Position numbers and translations under genes: made by a program. Source: Candidatus Corynebacterium avicola (GTDB lineage: Bacteria > Actinomycetota > Actinomycetes > Mycobacteriales > Mycobacteriaceae). From it: a DNA stretch of 54,904 nucleotides. This document shows, piece by piece, positions 9,325 through 18,079 of the stretch. The stretch lies in contig DXGC01000073.1 in NCBI GenBank assembly GCA_019114135.1, positions 1 through 54,904 on the forward strand, read 5' to 3'. The notes beneath the pieces were generated by a model. That model worked only from the letters and a program-made list of their open reading frames with translations. It searched no databases and was not told the origin of the DNA. Numbering within the stretch: position 1 is the first letter of the stretch; each line of letters starts with the position of its first letter.

Positions 9325-9347
9325 GAGCGCACTTACTCCGTGCGCTC
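9325..9347. terminator. Hairpin overlapping the stop codon of the DUF3515 gene
   Basis: GAGCGCAC-TTACTCC-GTGCGCTC is a perfect 8-bp stem with a 7-base loop; the loop contains the stop codon of the leftward gene. It lies between two convergent genes and may end transcripts from both sides, though no T-tract follows. Confidence 0.45.
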
Positions 9348-10385
9348 CGTCGACTCCATCGTGTCGCTGATGACCTGCGAGACCTGGGTGATCACCGCGT
9401 CCCCGGCGTCGGTCGGCAGGGACACCGCGACGTGCTCCTCGTGACCCAGCGCGTACCAGACCCCGGCGGTCGAGCCCTCGGTCAGAGCGGTGTCCTCGAA
9501 CCACGGAACGTCATTGACCTGGGTGAGCTGTGCTCCGGCCTCGTAGGAGTCCGGCAGGGACACACCGCAGCGCAGGACGACGGGCTCGCGTCCGGACGCC
9601 GTCCACACGATCGCCCCGTCGAGGTCCTGGTTGCCGGACCAGTCCGGGGTCTCGGTGATCCGTCGGTAGTCACCGATGGTCTCCGGCAGGGCGTCCTCCA
9701 GCGGGCCGCAGGCGTCACTACCGGAACCCTCGAGGTCGGACAGGGGGACCGGCGCGGGATCCGGGGCGTCGTCGGTGGATCCGTGCTCGGTGATCGACTC
9801 GCCGAGGCCGGCGAGGTCGTTGGCGCTGATCTGGGCGTCCGTCGTCACCGCGACAACCGGGGACTGGCCCACGGCGTACCAGGTCGACAGCTCCGAGCCT
9901 GGGGTGGCGTCGTTGATCTCCAGCCAGGGCGTCCCACCGCCGTCCTGCGCATCGGTCAGCTCGCTGACCTCGGTGAACTGCGCCGGGGCGGAGACGCCGC
10001 AGCGTACCGTGAGCTCGCTGCCGCCACTGTCGCGGAAGCCGGCCGTGCCCGCCGGTGCGGGATCGGTGACTCCGACGTCGCGGAAGTCGCCGAGTCGGTC
10101 GGGCAGGTCGTCGACGGTGCCGGTGCAGGCGTCACTCTCGGCGTCCGGGGCGTCCACCGGGCCCATCGACACGGGTGTGTACACGTTCCGGTCGATGAGG
10201 ATCTTCGCCCCGGCCAGCACGGCGGCGACGAAGACCACCGACAGGATCAGGGCGATCACCGCGGTGCGTCGGGACGAGCCGCGGTCGGAGTCTGTGTCCG
10301 CTCCGCTCCCCGGGTTCTCCGGTCCAGAGTTTTCGTGTCCGGGGGTGCTGCTACCCTGATCGGTGACGTTCGGCCGTGAAGACAT
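9333..10385 (-). CDS. Membrane-anchored protein with two tandem DUF3515 domains
   Basis: The function is unknown; the mycobacterial counterpart beside ddlA (Rv2980) is a single-domain secreted or membrane protein. The 350-residue product has a disordered Ser/Gly/Asp N-terminus, one transmembrane helix (AVIALILSVVFVAAVLAGAKI, about residues 40-60) and two external copies of the domain. Copy one runs from DACTGTVDDLPDRLGDFR to about residue 205; copy two from DACGPLEDALPETIGDYR to the end. Each contains LxxRCGVSxP or VRCGVSAP, a tryptophan-centred ndxxW block and a WYAxG block. The ATG at 10385 gives a sensible start; a much longer open frame upstream is antisense to thiL and rejected. Confidence 0.82.
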   Translation of the reverse strand: MSSRPNVTDQGSSTPGHENSGPENPGSGADTDSDRGSSRRTAVIALILSVVFVAAVLAGAKILIDRNVYTPVSMGPVDAPDAESDACTGTVDDLPDRLGDFRDVGVTDPAPAGTAGFRDSGGSELTVRCGVSAPAQFTEVSELTDAQDGGGTPWLEINDATPGSELSTWYAVGQSPVVAVTTDAQISANDLAGLGESITEHGSTDDAPDPAPVPLSDLEGSGSDACGPLEDALPETIGDYRRITETPDWSGNQDLDGAIVWTASGREPVVLRCGVSLPDSYEAGAQLTQVNDVPWFEDTALTEGSTAGVWYALGHEEHVAVSLPTDAGDAVITQVSQVISDTMESTERTE

Positions 10386-10481
10386 GCGTGTGATTGTACG
10401 TAGTCTCCCGGTCCCGACCACAAAGCCACATGGCACGTGGAAGACATGATTGACGACCTGATGGACGACCTGAGGAGACGG

Positions 10482-11549
10482 ATGACCGGCGAGAGGTCCG
10501 GACAGCTCACTGTGGCGGAGGCCGGGGAAGCGGCGACCATCGCCGCGATCCGGCAGGCCGCTCCCAGTGAGATCAACGGAGACGACGCCGCGGTGCTCGA
10601 CCCCGCCCCGCCGAACTCCCGGTACATCGCGACCACCGATGTGCTCGTCGACGGTGTCCACTTCCGTTTCGACTGGTCCACCCCCTACGAGGTGGGCGTC
10701 AAGGCCGTCACCCAGAATTTCGCGGACATCCAGGCGATGGGCGGGCGCCCCGCCGCGGTTCTCCTGTCGCTGGCTGCCCCGGGTGATCTGCCCCTGGACA
10801 CCGTCCGGGACATCGCCGCCGGCATCGGCTCCACCGCCGCCCCGTGGGCCGTGGAACTCGTCGGCGGGGACGTGGTGACCTCGAAGCAGCTGGTCATCTC
10901 CATCACCGCGATCGGATCGCTCTCCGGGCCGGACGCCGCCCTGACGATGGGGGCCGCCCAGCCCGGACACCAGGTGATCGCCAGCGGCGTCATCGGACAC
11001 TCCGCGGCCGGGGAGTCCATCCTGCGGTACTTCGGTTCCCGCGAGGCCGTGCCGGAGGACCCGGTGCTGCAGGAGCTCGTCCGTCGGCACTGCGCCCCGA
11101 CCCTCGTGGTCGGACGTGGCGCAGTCGCCCGTGCCGCCGGGGTCAGGGCCATGACCGACAACTCCGACGGTCTGCTCAAGGACCTGACGACGCTGGCACG
11201 GCGCAGCAACGTGTCCATCGACCTGGACGGCGCTGCGCTGACCCCGGACGCCCAGCTCTATTACGCCGCAGAGGTCCTGGGCGCCGACCCGTGGAAATGG
11301 ATCCTCACCGGCGGCGAGGACCACACCCTGCTGGCCACCACCGACCAGGAGCCCCCGGCGGGCTACCGTTTCCTGGGCATGGTCGGGGAGGGCCACAATG
11401 AGGACCCCAGCGACGCCAATGGAGAGAAGTCCCCGGACGCGGACGCCACCACGAGGATCGGCGCCACCCCGACGGTGACCGTCGACGGTCAGATCCCTGC
11501 CTACACCGGTGGATGGGATTCCATGGGGCCTGGCGGTGACTGCCAGTGA
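10482..11549 (+). CDS. thiL: Thiamine-monophosphate kinase
   Basis: Phosphorylates thiamine monophosphate to thiamine pyrophosphate, the last step of cofactor synthesis. The 355-residue product has the PurM-like fold markers NGDDAAVL, TTDVLVDGVHF, VKAVTQNFADIQAMGG and VGGDVVTSKQLV, and the late MTDNSDGLLKDL and LTGGEDHTLLA blocks. I chose ATG 10482 because gaggag sits 4 bases upstream; a GTG at 10437 would add 15 residues without a ribosome site. It ends in a 4-base GTGA overlap with ung, starting a run of four tightly packed genes (thiL-ung-DAK-recG). Confidence 0.95.
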   Translation: MTGERSGQLTVAEAGEAATIAAIRQAAPSEINGDDAAVLDPAPPNSRYIATTDVLVDGVHFRFDWSTPYEVGVKAVTQNFADIQAMGGRPAAVLLSLAAPGDLPLDTVRDIAAGIGSTAAPWAVELVGGDVVTSKQLVISITAIGSLSGPDAALTMGAAQPGHQVIASGVIGHSAAGESILRYFGSREAVPEDPVLQELVRRHCAPTLVVGRGAVARAAGVRAMTDNSDGLLKDLTTLARRSNVSIDLDGAALTPDAQLYYAAEVLGADPWKWILTGGEDHTLLATTDQEPPAGYRFLGMVGEGHNEDPSDANGEKSPDADATTRIGATPTVTVDGQIPAYTGGWDSMGPGGDCQ

Positions 11550-12325
11550 ACGGCGGGGTGGACGACGGGGCGAACGGCACCTACGCGCTCGCCGGACGGA
11601 TCCTGGCCACCATCCACCCGAGCTGGCGGGGGATCCTGACCGGTTCAATCGAGGACCAGCTCGAGTCCGCCGTACGTCGGGTGGCACAGAGGATCTGCGA
11701 CGGTGAGCGGATCCAGCCCGCCCCGGAGCACATCTTCCGGGCGTTGTCGCGTCCTGCGGACGACACCCGGGTACTGGTCCTCGGCCAGGACCCCTACCCG
11801 ACACCGGGTCACGCCGTGGGGCTGTCCTTCTCCTCGGCACCGCAGACCCGGCCACTGCCGAAGTCGCTGAAGAACATCTTCACCGAATACGGGGAGGACC
11901 TCGGCCTTCCCGTGCCGGAGTCCGCCGACCTGACCCCGTGGACAGAGAACGGGGTGATGCTGCTCAACCGCGTCCTCACCGTGCAGGAAGGTCAGGCCGG
12001 CAGCGACCGTGGGCAGGGCTGGGAGGCGGTCACCGGAGCCGTGGTCGACCATCTCTCCACCCGCCCGGTCGCGGCGATCCTGTGGGGCAGGCAGGCGCAG
12101 GAGGTCGCCGACGTCATCGGACGCGACCGGTGCGTGCTCTCACCCCACCCGTCGCCGTTGTCGGCCTACCGGGGGTTCTTCGGCTCGCGCCCATTCAGCC
12201 GGGTCAATCAAATCCTCCAGGCACAGGGCGTGGCTCCGGTGGATTGGAGCCTCACCGGACAAGAATCAGGGACAGAATCAGGACAGAAGACCGAACAACT
12301 GCGGGAGGAGGGTGACGCATGCTGA
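11546..12325 (+). CDS. ung: Uracil-DNA glycosylase
   Basis: Family 1 UDG that excises uracil from DNA in base-excision repair. The 259-residue protein has the catalytic GQDPYPTPGHAVGLSFS motif with the water-activating aspartate, the SLKNIFTEY and GVMLLNRVLTV blocks, and the DNA-intercalating HPSPLSAYRGFFGS loop. It overlaps thiL by 4 bases and the next gene by 7, so translation is coupled. The last ~25 residues (TGQESGTESGQKTEQ) are a charged, low-complexity tail outside the fold. Together with mutT1 and mutM it is one of three base-damage repair genes in this window. Confidence 0.97.
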   Translation: MNGGVDDGANGTYALAGRILATIHPSWRGILTGSIEDQLESAVRRVAQRICDGERIQPAPEHIFRALSRPADDTRVLVLGQDPYPTPGHAVGLSFSSAPQTRPLPKSLKNIFTEYGEDLGLPVPESADLTPWTENGVMLLNRVLTVQEGQAGSDRGQGWEAVTGAVVDHLSTRPVAAILWGRQAQEVADVIGRDRCVLSPHPSPLSAYRGFFGSRPFSRVNQILQAQGVAPVDWSLTGQESGTESGQKTEQLREEGDAC

Positions 12326-13914
12326 CCGCACGACACGTCGCCACCTGGGCGGAGCTGGCAGCCGCCGGCCTGCGCAGGCACCGGGACGAGATCAACCAGC
12401 TCAATGTCTTCCCCATCCCGGACTCCGACACGGGGTCGAACATGACCTCCACCATGGAGGCCGCGGTTGAGCGGATGCACCAGGAACACGGTGACCAGGC
12501 TGGTCAGGTTACGGAGGACGCCGTGTCCGTCGCCGACCTGTCCGCCTCTCTGGCCGCCGGGGCCGTCGTCGGTGCCCGGGGCAACTCCGGCCTGGTGCTC
12601 AGCCAGCTGCTGCGCGCCCTGGCCGACACCGCGTCCCGGACCGAGTCCGGGGACCTCCCGGTCGTCGAGGTACCGCGCATGCTGCACCGCGCCGAGAAGC
12701 TCGTCCGCCGTGCGGTCTCCGAACCGGTCGAAGGCACCATCATCACCGTGTTGCACGCCGCGGCCGAGCGTGCCGAGGCTGCCTCCACCAGTCAGGACGA
12801 CCCGCCCGTCGTCGAGGTCATCACGGCGTCCCGTGACGCGGCCATCGAGGCACTGCACCAGACCACCTCGCAGTTGCCCGCGCTCGCTGAGGCCGGCGTC
12901 GTCGACGCCGGTGGTCGGGGACTGGTCGTCATCCTCGACGCCCTCGTCGGGGCACTGGACGGCGAATCGAGCCATGCGGTGGACGAGGCGCTGAGCGCCG
13001 ACTCCGACGCCGCCGCTGCTGCCGTGGCGAACGCGACCGCCCCGGCGTCCTGCAGTGCTGACGGCAGCGCTGCCAGTGCCGGCAGTGCTGCCAGTGCCAG
13101 CAGTGCTGCAGAGGCAGAGATCGAGGTGATGTTCACCTACCGCGGCGACGTCGACGCCCTGCGCGGGGAGCTCGACCAGCGTGGCAACAGCATCGTGGTC
13201 GTCCCCGTCGACGGCGACCACTGGCGCGTCCACGTCCACACACTCGTCGGCGGGCCGCTGATCGAGCACGCCTACGCCCACGGTCAGGTCACCGACCTGC
13301 GGCTGGAGGCGCTGCCTGTCGTCGCTCCGTCGGCGACCGTGCCCACGGACGAGCCGCGTCGTCCGGTGCTGGCCCTGGTGCCCGACGGACGGCTGCGTGA
13401 GGTGTTCACCGAGGCCGGCGCCAGCGTCGGCACGACCGAGCAGATCGTGGCGGAGCTCAAGGACCGCGCCGGTGAGGGCTGCATCGTCCTGACCAACGGC
13501 GAAGACACCACCGACCTCTTCGACGACCTGTCCAACAGTGGCGCCGAGGCGATGGTCGTCGACACCGAGAGCTTCGTCGGCGGGCTCGCGGCGATGGCCG
13601 TCTACAGTTCCGACGCTGACTCCGAGGAGAATGCCGAGGAGATGGCCGACGCCGTCGCCTACCAGCGCTGGACCACCGTCGACGGGGGCCCCGAGGAGCT
13701 CTACGACAAGATCCGTGAGCTACTGGTCCCCGGCGGCGAACTGGTCACCGTCCTCTACGGCGACAAGTCCGACGGCGAAGCGTGGCTCACCGAGGAGATC
13801 GTCGCCGTCGAGGACGCCCTGCGTCAGGACCTCGCCGACGACGGCACGGAGATCGACATCCACGGCTATCTCGTCCCCGGGCTCGGGGTCGGCGCCCAGG
13901 TGGGGGTGGAGTAG
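12319..13914 (+). CDS. DAK/FakA-family kinase-like protein (DhaL + DegV-like)
   Basis: Resembles FakA/YloV, which in firmicutes phosphorylates fatty acids held by a FakB partner, and mycobacterial Rv2974c, which also precedes recG. The N-terminal DhaL domain carries the ATP/Mg site NVFPIPDSDTGSNM with its aspartates and GARGNSGLVLSQLLRA. A Ser/Ala-rich repetitive linker (about residues 230-262) separates it from a middle domain beginning EIEVMFTYRGD and a C-terminal domain. Length (531) fits the family. No fakB gene is seen here, so fatty-acid kinase activity is inference. It ends one base before recG. Confidence 0.85.
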   Translation: MLTARHVATWAELAAAGLRRHRDEINQLNVFPIPDSDTGSNMTSTMEAAVERMHQEHGDQAGQVTEDAVSVADLSASLAAGAVVGARGNSGLVLSQLLRALADTASRTESGDLPVVEVPRMLHRAEKLVRRAVSEPVEGTIITVLHAAAERAEAASTSQDDPPVVEVITASRDAAIEALHQTTSQLPALAEAGVVDAGGRGLVVILDALVGALDGESSHAVDEALSADSDAAAAAVANATAPASCSADGSAASAGSAASASSAAEAEIEVMFTYRGDVDALRGELDQRGNSIVVVPVDGDHWRVHVHTLVGGPLIEHAYAHGQVTDLRLEALPVVAPSATVPTDEPRRPVLALVPDGRLREVFTEAGASVGTTEQIVAELKDRAGEGCIVLTNGEDTTDLFDDLSNSGAEAMVVDTESFVGGLAAMAVYSSDADSEENAEEMADAVAYQRWTTVDGGPEELYDKIRELLVPGGELVTVLYGDKSDGEAWLTEEIVAVEDALRQDLADDGTEIDIHGYLVPGLGVGAQVGVE

Positions 13915-16206
13915 GTGCTCGGCTGGGACGATCCACGGCCTCTGAGTCAGGTCATCCCCCCGGATCGCGCCCGCAGCCTCGCCGGCAAACCCGGGCTGAC
14001 GACCATGGCGGACGCCCTGCTGAACTACCCGGCGTCCTACGTCCACACCAGCGGCACCGGCGCGATGAGCGACGGCGGTGACGGGCTGGTAGAAGGAGAC
14101 CACCTCACCTGCCTCGCCGAGATCACCTGGGCGAAGGTCCAGGACAACCGCGGCCGCCGTGGTCCGCGTGAGATCCTCAACTTCCGCTTCCGGGTCAACG
14201 GCGTCGACTTCTCCTCGGCCCTTTTCGGCAACGTCCGCAGCCACCAGCCGTTCATCACCGTCGGCGCGAAGGTGATGCTGGCCGGCAAGCTCGGCCTGTT
14301 CCGCGACGAATGGCAACTGCGCAACCCCAGCTACATCACCCTGCACCCGCCGCCCGTCGTGGACGGTGAACCGCTGACCGGCGAGGCCTACGAGGCGGCA
14401 TTCGGCGCCTTCGGTCCGCTGAAGACCATCGTCGACGTCGCCGGAGGAATGCGCGCCGCCCAACGGCTGCTCGCCGTGCCGTGGCTGCCCACCTACCCAC
14501 GGCGTTCCGGCACCACCGGGGCCGAGGTCCTCGCCGTGATGGGGCACGTCCTGGAGGCGATGGGCAGCCCGGCAGACATGCTGCCGCCGGCGACCGTCCC
14601 GGGTGCGCCGTCCTGGCCGACCGTCGACGGTGAGGAACTCGTCGACCTCGCCACCGCGCTCCATGACGTCCACCGGCCCACGGAGGACGGTCCGGACGCT
14701 GCCCGCGCCCGGCTGAAGTTCAATGAGGCGCTGGCGCTGCAACTGGTCATGGCGCTGCGTCGTGCGGACAGTACAGCCCGTACCGGCCGTTCCGTGGTGC
14801 CGGTCGTGCCCGGGTCGCGGTACGCCGACCTCATCGAGCGTCTGCCGTACACCCTGACCGACTCACAGAACAAGGCGTTGGGCGAGATCGGTGCGGCGAT
14901 GGAGGGGGACACGGCTGGCGCGGACGGCGCCGAAGCGTCCGACACGGAGGACGCAGCGTCCGGCGCAACGCCGATGAGCATGCTGCTGCAGGGCGACGTC
15001 GGCTCCGGCAAGACGATCGTCGCTCTGCTGTCGATGCTGCGCGTGGTGGACTCCGGCGGGCAGTGCGCCTTCCTCGCCCCGACCGAGGTCCTGGCGGCGC
15101 AGCATGCTGAAACCCTCGGTGGCCTGCTGGAGGGTAGTGGGGTGAACATCTCCCTGCTCACCGGCTCACAGTCGACGGGGGAGCGGCGGGATGCCCTGCT
15201 CGACATCATCTCCGGCACCGCCGACATCGTGATCGGCACCCACTCGGTGATCCAGGACTCCGTGGAGTTCTTCGACCTGGGGATGGTCGTGGTCGACGAG
15301 CAGCATCGTTTCGGGGTGCGTCAGCGTGACCGCCTGCGGGAGACCTCGCCGGTCGACCGGACACCACACCTGCTGGTGATGACCGCGACCCCAATCCCAC
15401 GGACCGTGGCGATGACGATGTTCGGTGACCTGTCGATGTGCACCCTCGAGGCCGCACCGACGGGGCGAGGGGAGATCAGCTCCTTCGTCGTCCCCATGTG
15501 GAAGCGTTCATGGGTCGACCGGATGTTCACCGTCGTCCGGGAACAGGCCGCACAAGGGAACCGGACCTTTGTCGTCGTGCCGAAGATCGAGGGTGAGGGT
15601 GGCGTCGACGACGTGGCTGAGAGGCTGCAACGTGGGCCGCTGCAGGGCCTGAGGGTCGGCACGCTCCACGGTCGGATGGACGACAAGGCAGGGATCATGG
15701 ACGACCTGGCGTCCGGGCGTCTCGACGTTCTTGTCTCCACGACCGTCATCGAGGTCGGTGTCGACATCCCGGAGGCCACGGTGATGGTGGTCATGGACGC
15801 GGAGAACTTCGGAGTCAGCCAGCTGCACCAGCTTCGTGGCCGTGTGGGACGTGGCGAGGCCTCGTCGATGTGTTTCCTGTGCACGTCGATCATGCCGGAC
15901 GCAGAGGACGCACCGCCGACGGCTGTGGCGTCCTATCAGCGCCTGGAAGGGGTCGCCGGGACGCGGGACGGCTTCGCGCTGGCGGAGCTGGACCTGCGGA
16001 CCAGGACCGAGGGCGACGTTCTGGGGGAGAAGCAGTCCGGACACCGGGTGCGACGGGTGAAACTGCTCGATCTTTCTGTCGATTCTTCGATCGTCGTGGA
16101 GGCGCGTCGGTATGCGGAGGATCTCGTGGCTTACGATGAACCACTGGCTCGCTCGCTGGTAGCGGACATCACGGTGGACGACCAGGAGTACATTGAGCGG
16201 AGCTGA
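13915..16206 (+). CDS. recG: ATP-dependent DNA helicase RecG
   Basis: Branch-migrating helicase that remodels stalled forks and Holliday junctions. The 763-residue product has an N-terminal wedge/OB domain, then Walker A GDVGSGKT near residue 360, the DEQHRFG box near 460, TATPIPRTVAMTMFGDLS (motif III), and the C-terminal VGVDIPEATVMVVMDAE and QLHQLRGRVGR motifs. An acidic insert (about residues 322-350) just before Walker A is longer than usual. The GTG start directly follows the TAG of the preceding gene. It ends the thiL-ung-DAK-recG operon. Confidence 0.97.
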   Translation: MLGWDDPRPLSQVIPPDRARSLAGKPGLTTMADALLNYPASYVHTSGTGAMSDGGDGLVEGDHLTCLAEITWAKVQDNRGRRGPREILNFRFRVNGVDFSSALFGNVRSHQPFITVGAKVMLAGKLGLFRDEWQLRNPSYITLHPPPVVDGEPLTGEAYEAAFGAFGPLKTIVDVAGGMRAAQRLLAVPWLPTYPRRSGTTGAEVLAVMGHVLEAMGSPADMLPPATVPGAPSWPTVDGEELVDLATALHDVHRPTEDGPDAARARLKFNEALALQLVMALRRADSTARTGRSVVPVVPGSRYADLIERLPYTLTDSQNKALGEIGAAMEGDTAGADGAEASDTEDAASGATPMSMLLQGDVGSGKTIVALLSMLRVVDSGGQCAFLAPTEVLAAQHAETLGGLLEGSGVNISLLTGSQSTGERRDALLDIISGTADIVIGTHSVIQDSVEFFDLGMVVVDEQHRFGVRQRDRLRETSPVDRTPHLLVMTATPIPRTVAMTMFGDLSMCTLEAAPTGRGEISSFVVPMWKRSWVDRMFTVVREQAAQGNRTFVVVPKIEGEGGVDDVAERLQRGPLQGLRVGTLHGRMDDKAGIMDDLASGRLDVLVSTTVIEVGVDIPEATVMVVMDAENFGVSQLHQLRGRVGRGEASSMCFLCTSIMPDAEDAPPTAVASYQRLEGVAGTRDGFALAELDLRTRTEGDVLGEKQSGHRVRRVKLLDLSVDSSIVVEARRYAEDLVAYDEPLARSLVADITVDDQEYIERS

Positions 16207-16237
16207 CGTGTCGTCAGTTGTTCTGTGATCTTTCCCC

Positions 16238-16267
16238 TTGACGAACTCCTGTTCGACTCAGTATGAT
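16238..16267 (+). promoter_or_regulatory. Near-consensus sigma-A promoter for the HNH gene
   Basis: TTGACG (16238-16243), an 18-base spacer and TATGAT (16262-16267) match the housekeeping consensus at five of six positions in each box. The leader to ATG 16327 would be about 50 bases. Confidence 0.65.
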
Positions 16268-16326
16268 TGCTTGCATAGCAAAAGTACTGGTGTCGTCACT
16301 GGACGTGAGCGGGGTGAGCAGGGGTC

Positions 16327-17796
16327 ATGGTCGGACTCGACCGAGGTTGTGGGAGCGCGACGGACCTACGCGTTGCGGCCGTGGCGTTCGTCGCGGCCGC
16401 CGAAGAGCTGGTCGCACAGGGGCAGGATGCCTGGGACCGGCTCGGGGTGGAGGAGCGGGAAACGTTGTTCCGGGAGATCGAGTCGGCCCGGCGGAGCCTG
16501 GCTGTCGTGGACACCAGATTCCTGTGTGCACATGAGTCCGTGATCCCGGAGAAGGAGTCCAAGAAGGTCTCCTGGCTTGTCGACCGGATGCACATCGTTG
16601 CACGTGACGCCCGCACGAGGGTGCGGTCCGTGCGACGGCTCGACCCGCGGGGCGACGTATTCAGCGCGGATCCCACTGTGCCGTCCGAGCATTACATGCC
16701 GACCCTCGCCGAGGCAGTGGAGGCGGGCAGTATCGGCGCGGAGACGGTCGCGGAGCTCGACCGGGCTCTGGACGCGTTGCCGGCGCCGAGCCAGGAACGC
16801 GTCACCGCCGTCGTCGACCGGGAGCTCGTGCCCGCCCTCCAGGTGGATGGTCCCGGCCAGGTCCGTCGGATCCGCCCCTGGTTGCTGGGGTTGGTCGGGG
16901 AAGACGAGCCCTACACCCAGCGTGACCACCAACGGATGCGGTCGCTGGTCATCGGCGAACAGCAGTATGACGGGATGACGCCGATTCGAGGCTTGCTCAC
17001 CCCGGAGTCAGCGGCGGCACTGCAGGGGCTGATGGCGGACTATGCCACGGCCGGCAAGCTGGTCGACGCCGAAGGGACTCTGGTGGGGGCGTCAGGTGAA
17101 TGTGATCCCGCCGATGACGTCCGGACGCCGGAACAGCGTCAGCACGACGCCTTTGCCGCGGTGATCGCCGCTGGCTATCGCCCGGACGGGACGATGCGTC
17201 CTGGCAGGGGAAAGACGACCATCGTTGCGGCGATGACCCTTGATCAACTGCTCGAAGGAACAGGCGTGGCGCCAACCGACGTCGGAGTCAGGGTGCCGGT
17301 TTCGGCATTGGTCGAGGGGACGGACGCGCAGAACTTCTTCTGCCAGGTCATGGACCTTGAGGGTCAGACGTTGGCACTGGGACGGTCCTGTCGACTCGGC
17401 AGTCTCGCCCAGTACCTGGCTTTGTTCGGGGAAGAGGGCGGAAGTTCGGCGCCGGGATCCTCGACTCCTGCCGCCCGGTGCCACATCCACCACATCGACG
17501 GGTGGGAGCACGGCGGCACTACAGACCTGCCGAATCTGACTCTGGTGGACGCCGGCAACCATGCCCGGGTCAATGACGCCCGGGACAACCCGGATCGTGT
17601 CGAGACCCGCCGGGCGCCGAAGGGCAGTGGTGCGCGCGTTCACTGGGTGCCGCCGGCGTCCGAGGATCCCAAGCGCACCCCGAGAGCGCCGGTCTGTCTC
17701 GCGTTCTGGGACACACCAGGCGTCAGGATCCGTAGGGTGAGACGAGCGGAAAGGAAGCCGGTCCCCGAGGACCCGCCGGACGACAACGGACACTAA
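16327..17796 (+). CDS. DUF222/13E12-repeat protein with HNH endonuclease domain
   Basis: The 489-residue protein belongs to the actinobacterial 13E12 repeat group: an N-terminal helical DUF222 region (from residue ~15, AVAFVAAAEELVAQGQ, through about 300) and a C-terminal HNH nuclease (CHIHHIDGWEHGGTTDLPN, about residues 382-400, followed by LTLVDAGNHARVND). Its biological job is unknown; members are multicopy and spread as mobile-like units. It separates recG from the biotinyl-domain/rsmD pair and has its own strong promoter, so it looks like an insertion in a housekeeping run. ATG 16327 lies after a weak aggggtc site. Confidence 0.88.
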   Translation: MVGLDRGCGSATDLRVAAVAFVAAAEELVAQGQDAWDRLGVEERETLFREIESARRSLAVVDTRFLCAHESVIPEKESKKVSWLVDRMHIVARDARTRVRSVRRLDPRGDVFSADPTVPSEHYMPTLAEAVEAGSIGAETVAELDRALDALPAPSQERVTAVVDRELVPALQVDGPGQVRRIRPWLLGLVGEDEPYTQRDHQRMRSLVIGEQQYDGMTPIRGLLTPESAAALQGLMADYATAGKLVDAEGTLVGASGECDPADDVRTPEQRQHDAFAAVIAAGYRPDGTMRPGRGKTTIVAAMTLDQLLEGTGVAPTDVGVRVPVSALVEGTDAQNFFCQVMDLEGQTLALGRSCRLGSLAQYLALFGEEGGSSAPGSSTPAARCHIHHIDGWEHGGTTDLPNLTLVDAGNHARVNDARDNPDRVETRRAPKGSGARVHWVPPASEDPKRTPRAPVCLAFWDTPGVRIRRVRRAERKPVPEDPPDDNGH

Positions 17797-17799
17797 ACT
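17794..17799 (+). promoter_or_regulatory. -10 hexamer TAAACT, probably leaderless
   Basis: TAAACT overlaps the end of the HNH gene and ends 7 bases before ATG 17807, which has only a weak ccggg upstream. Confidence 0.5.
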
Positions 17800-17806
17800 T
17801 CCGGGC

Positions 17807-18079
17807 ATGGACATCTTCGCCCCCTTTGCAGGCATCGTGAGATTCACGGTCGAGGACGGTCAGGTCGTCGACACCGGCGAAAAGCTGGCCGTCGTCGAAG
17901 CCGTCAAGCTTGAGTCGACCGTGGAAGCTCCGGGGCCCGGTGTGGCGCGCCGTGGGGCCGTCGACGACTTCGCTGACGTCGCCGGAGGCGATCTGCTGCT
18001 CTCACTTGAGCAGGTGGATGCGGCGCACGCGGCCGGGGAAGAAGGCGCAACCGAGCAGAGCGAGGAGGAACAGAAGTGA
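17807..18079 (+). CDS. Small biotinyl/lipoyl-attachment domain protein
   Basis: A 90-residue free-standing biotin-carrier-like domain. It has the fold's pattern of short strands, PFAGIVRFTVEDGQVVDTGEKL, followed by the attachment-site motif EAVKLES, where Lys would carry biotin or lipoate (classical form EAMKME), and a charged Glu-rich tail. In mycobacteria the gene beside rsmD is pyruvate carboxylase, which ends in such a domain, so this may be a remnant or a free carrier for an acyl-CoA carboxylase. Which enzyme it serves is unknown. It overlaps rsmD by 4 bases, with gaggagg before the rsmD start. Confidence 0.8.
   Translation: MDIFAPFAGIVRFTVEDGQVVDTGEKLAVVEAVKLESTVEAPGPGVARRGAVDDFADVAGGDLLLSLEQVDAAHAAGEEGATEQSEEEQK

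Noticed and set aside
10386..11855. Upstream extension of the DUF3515 protein to 840 residues
   Set aside because: The extension is antisense to thiL and ung and precedes a clear N-terminus with a membrane helix.
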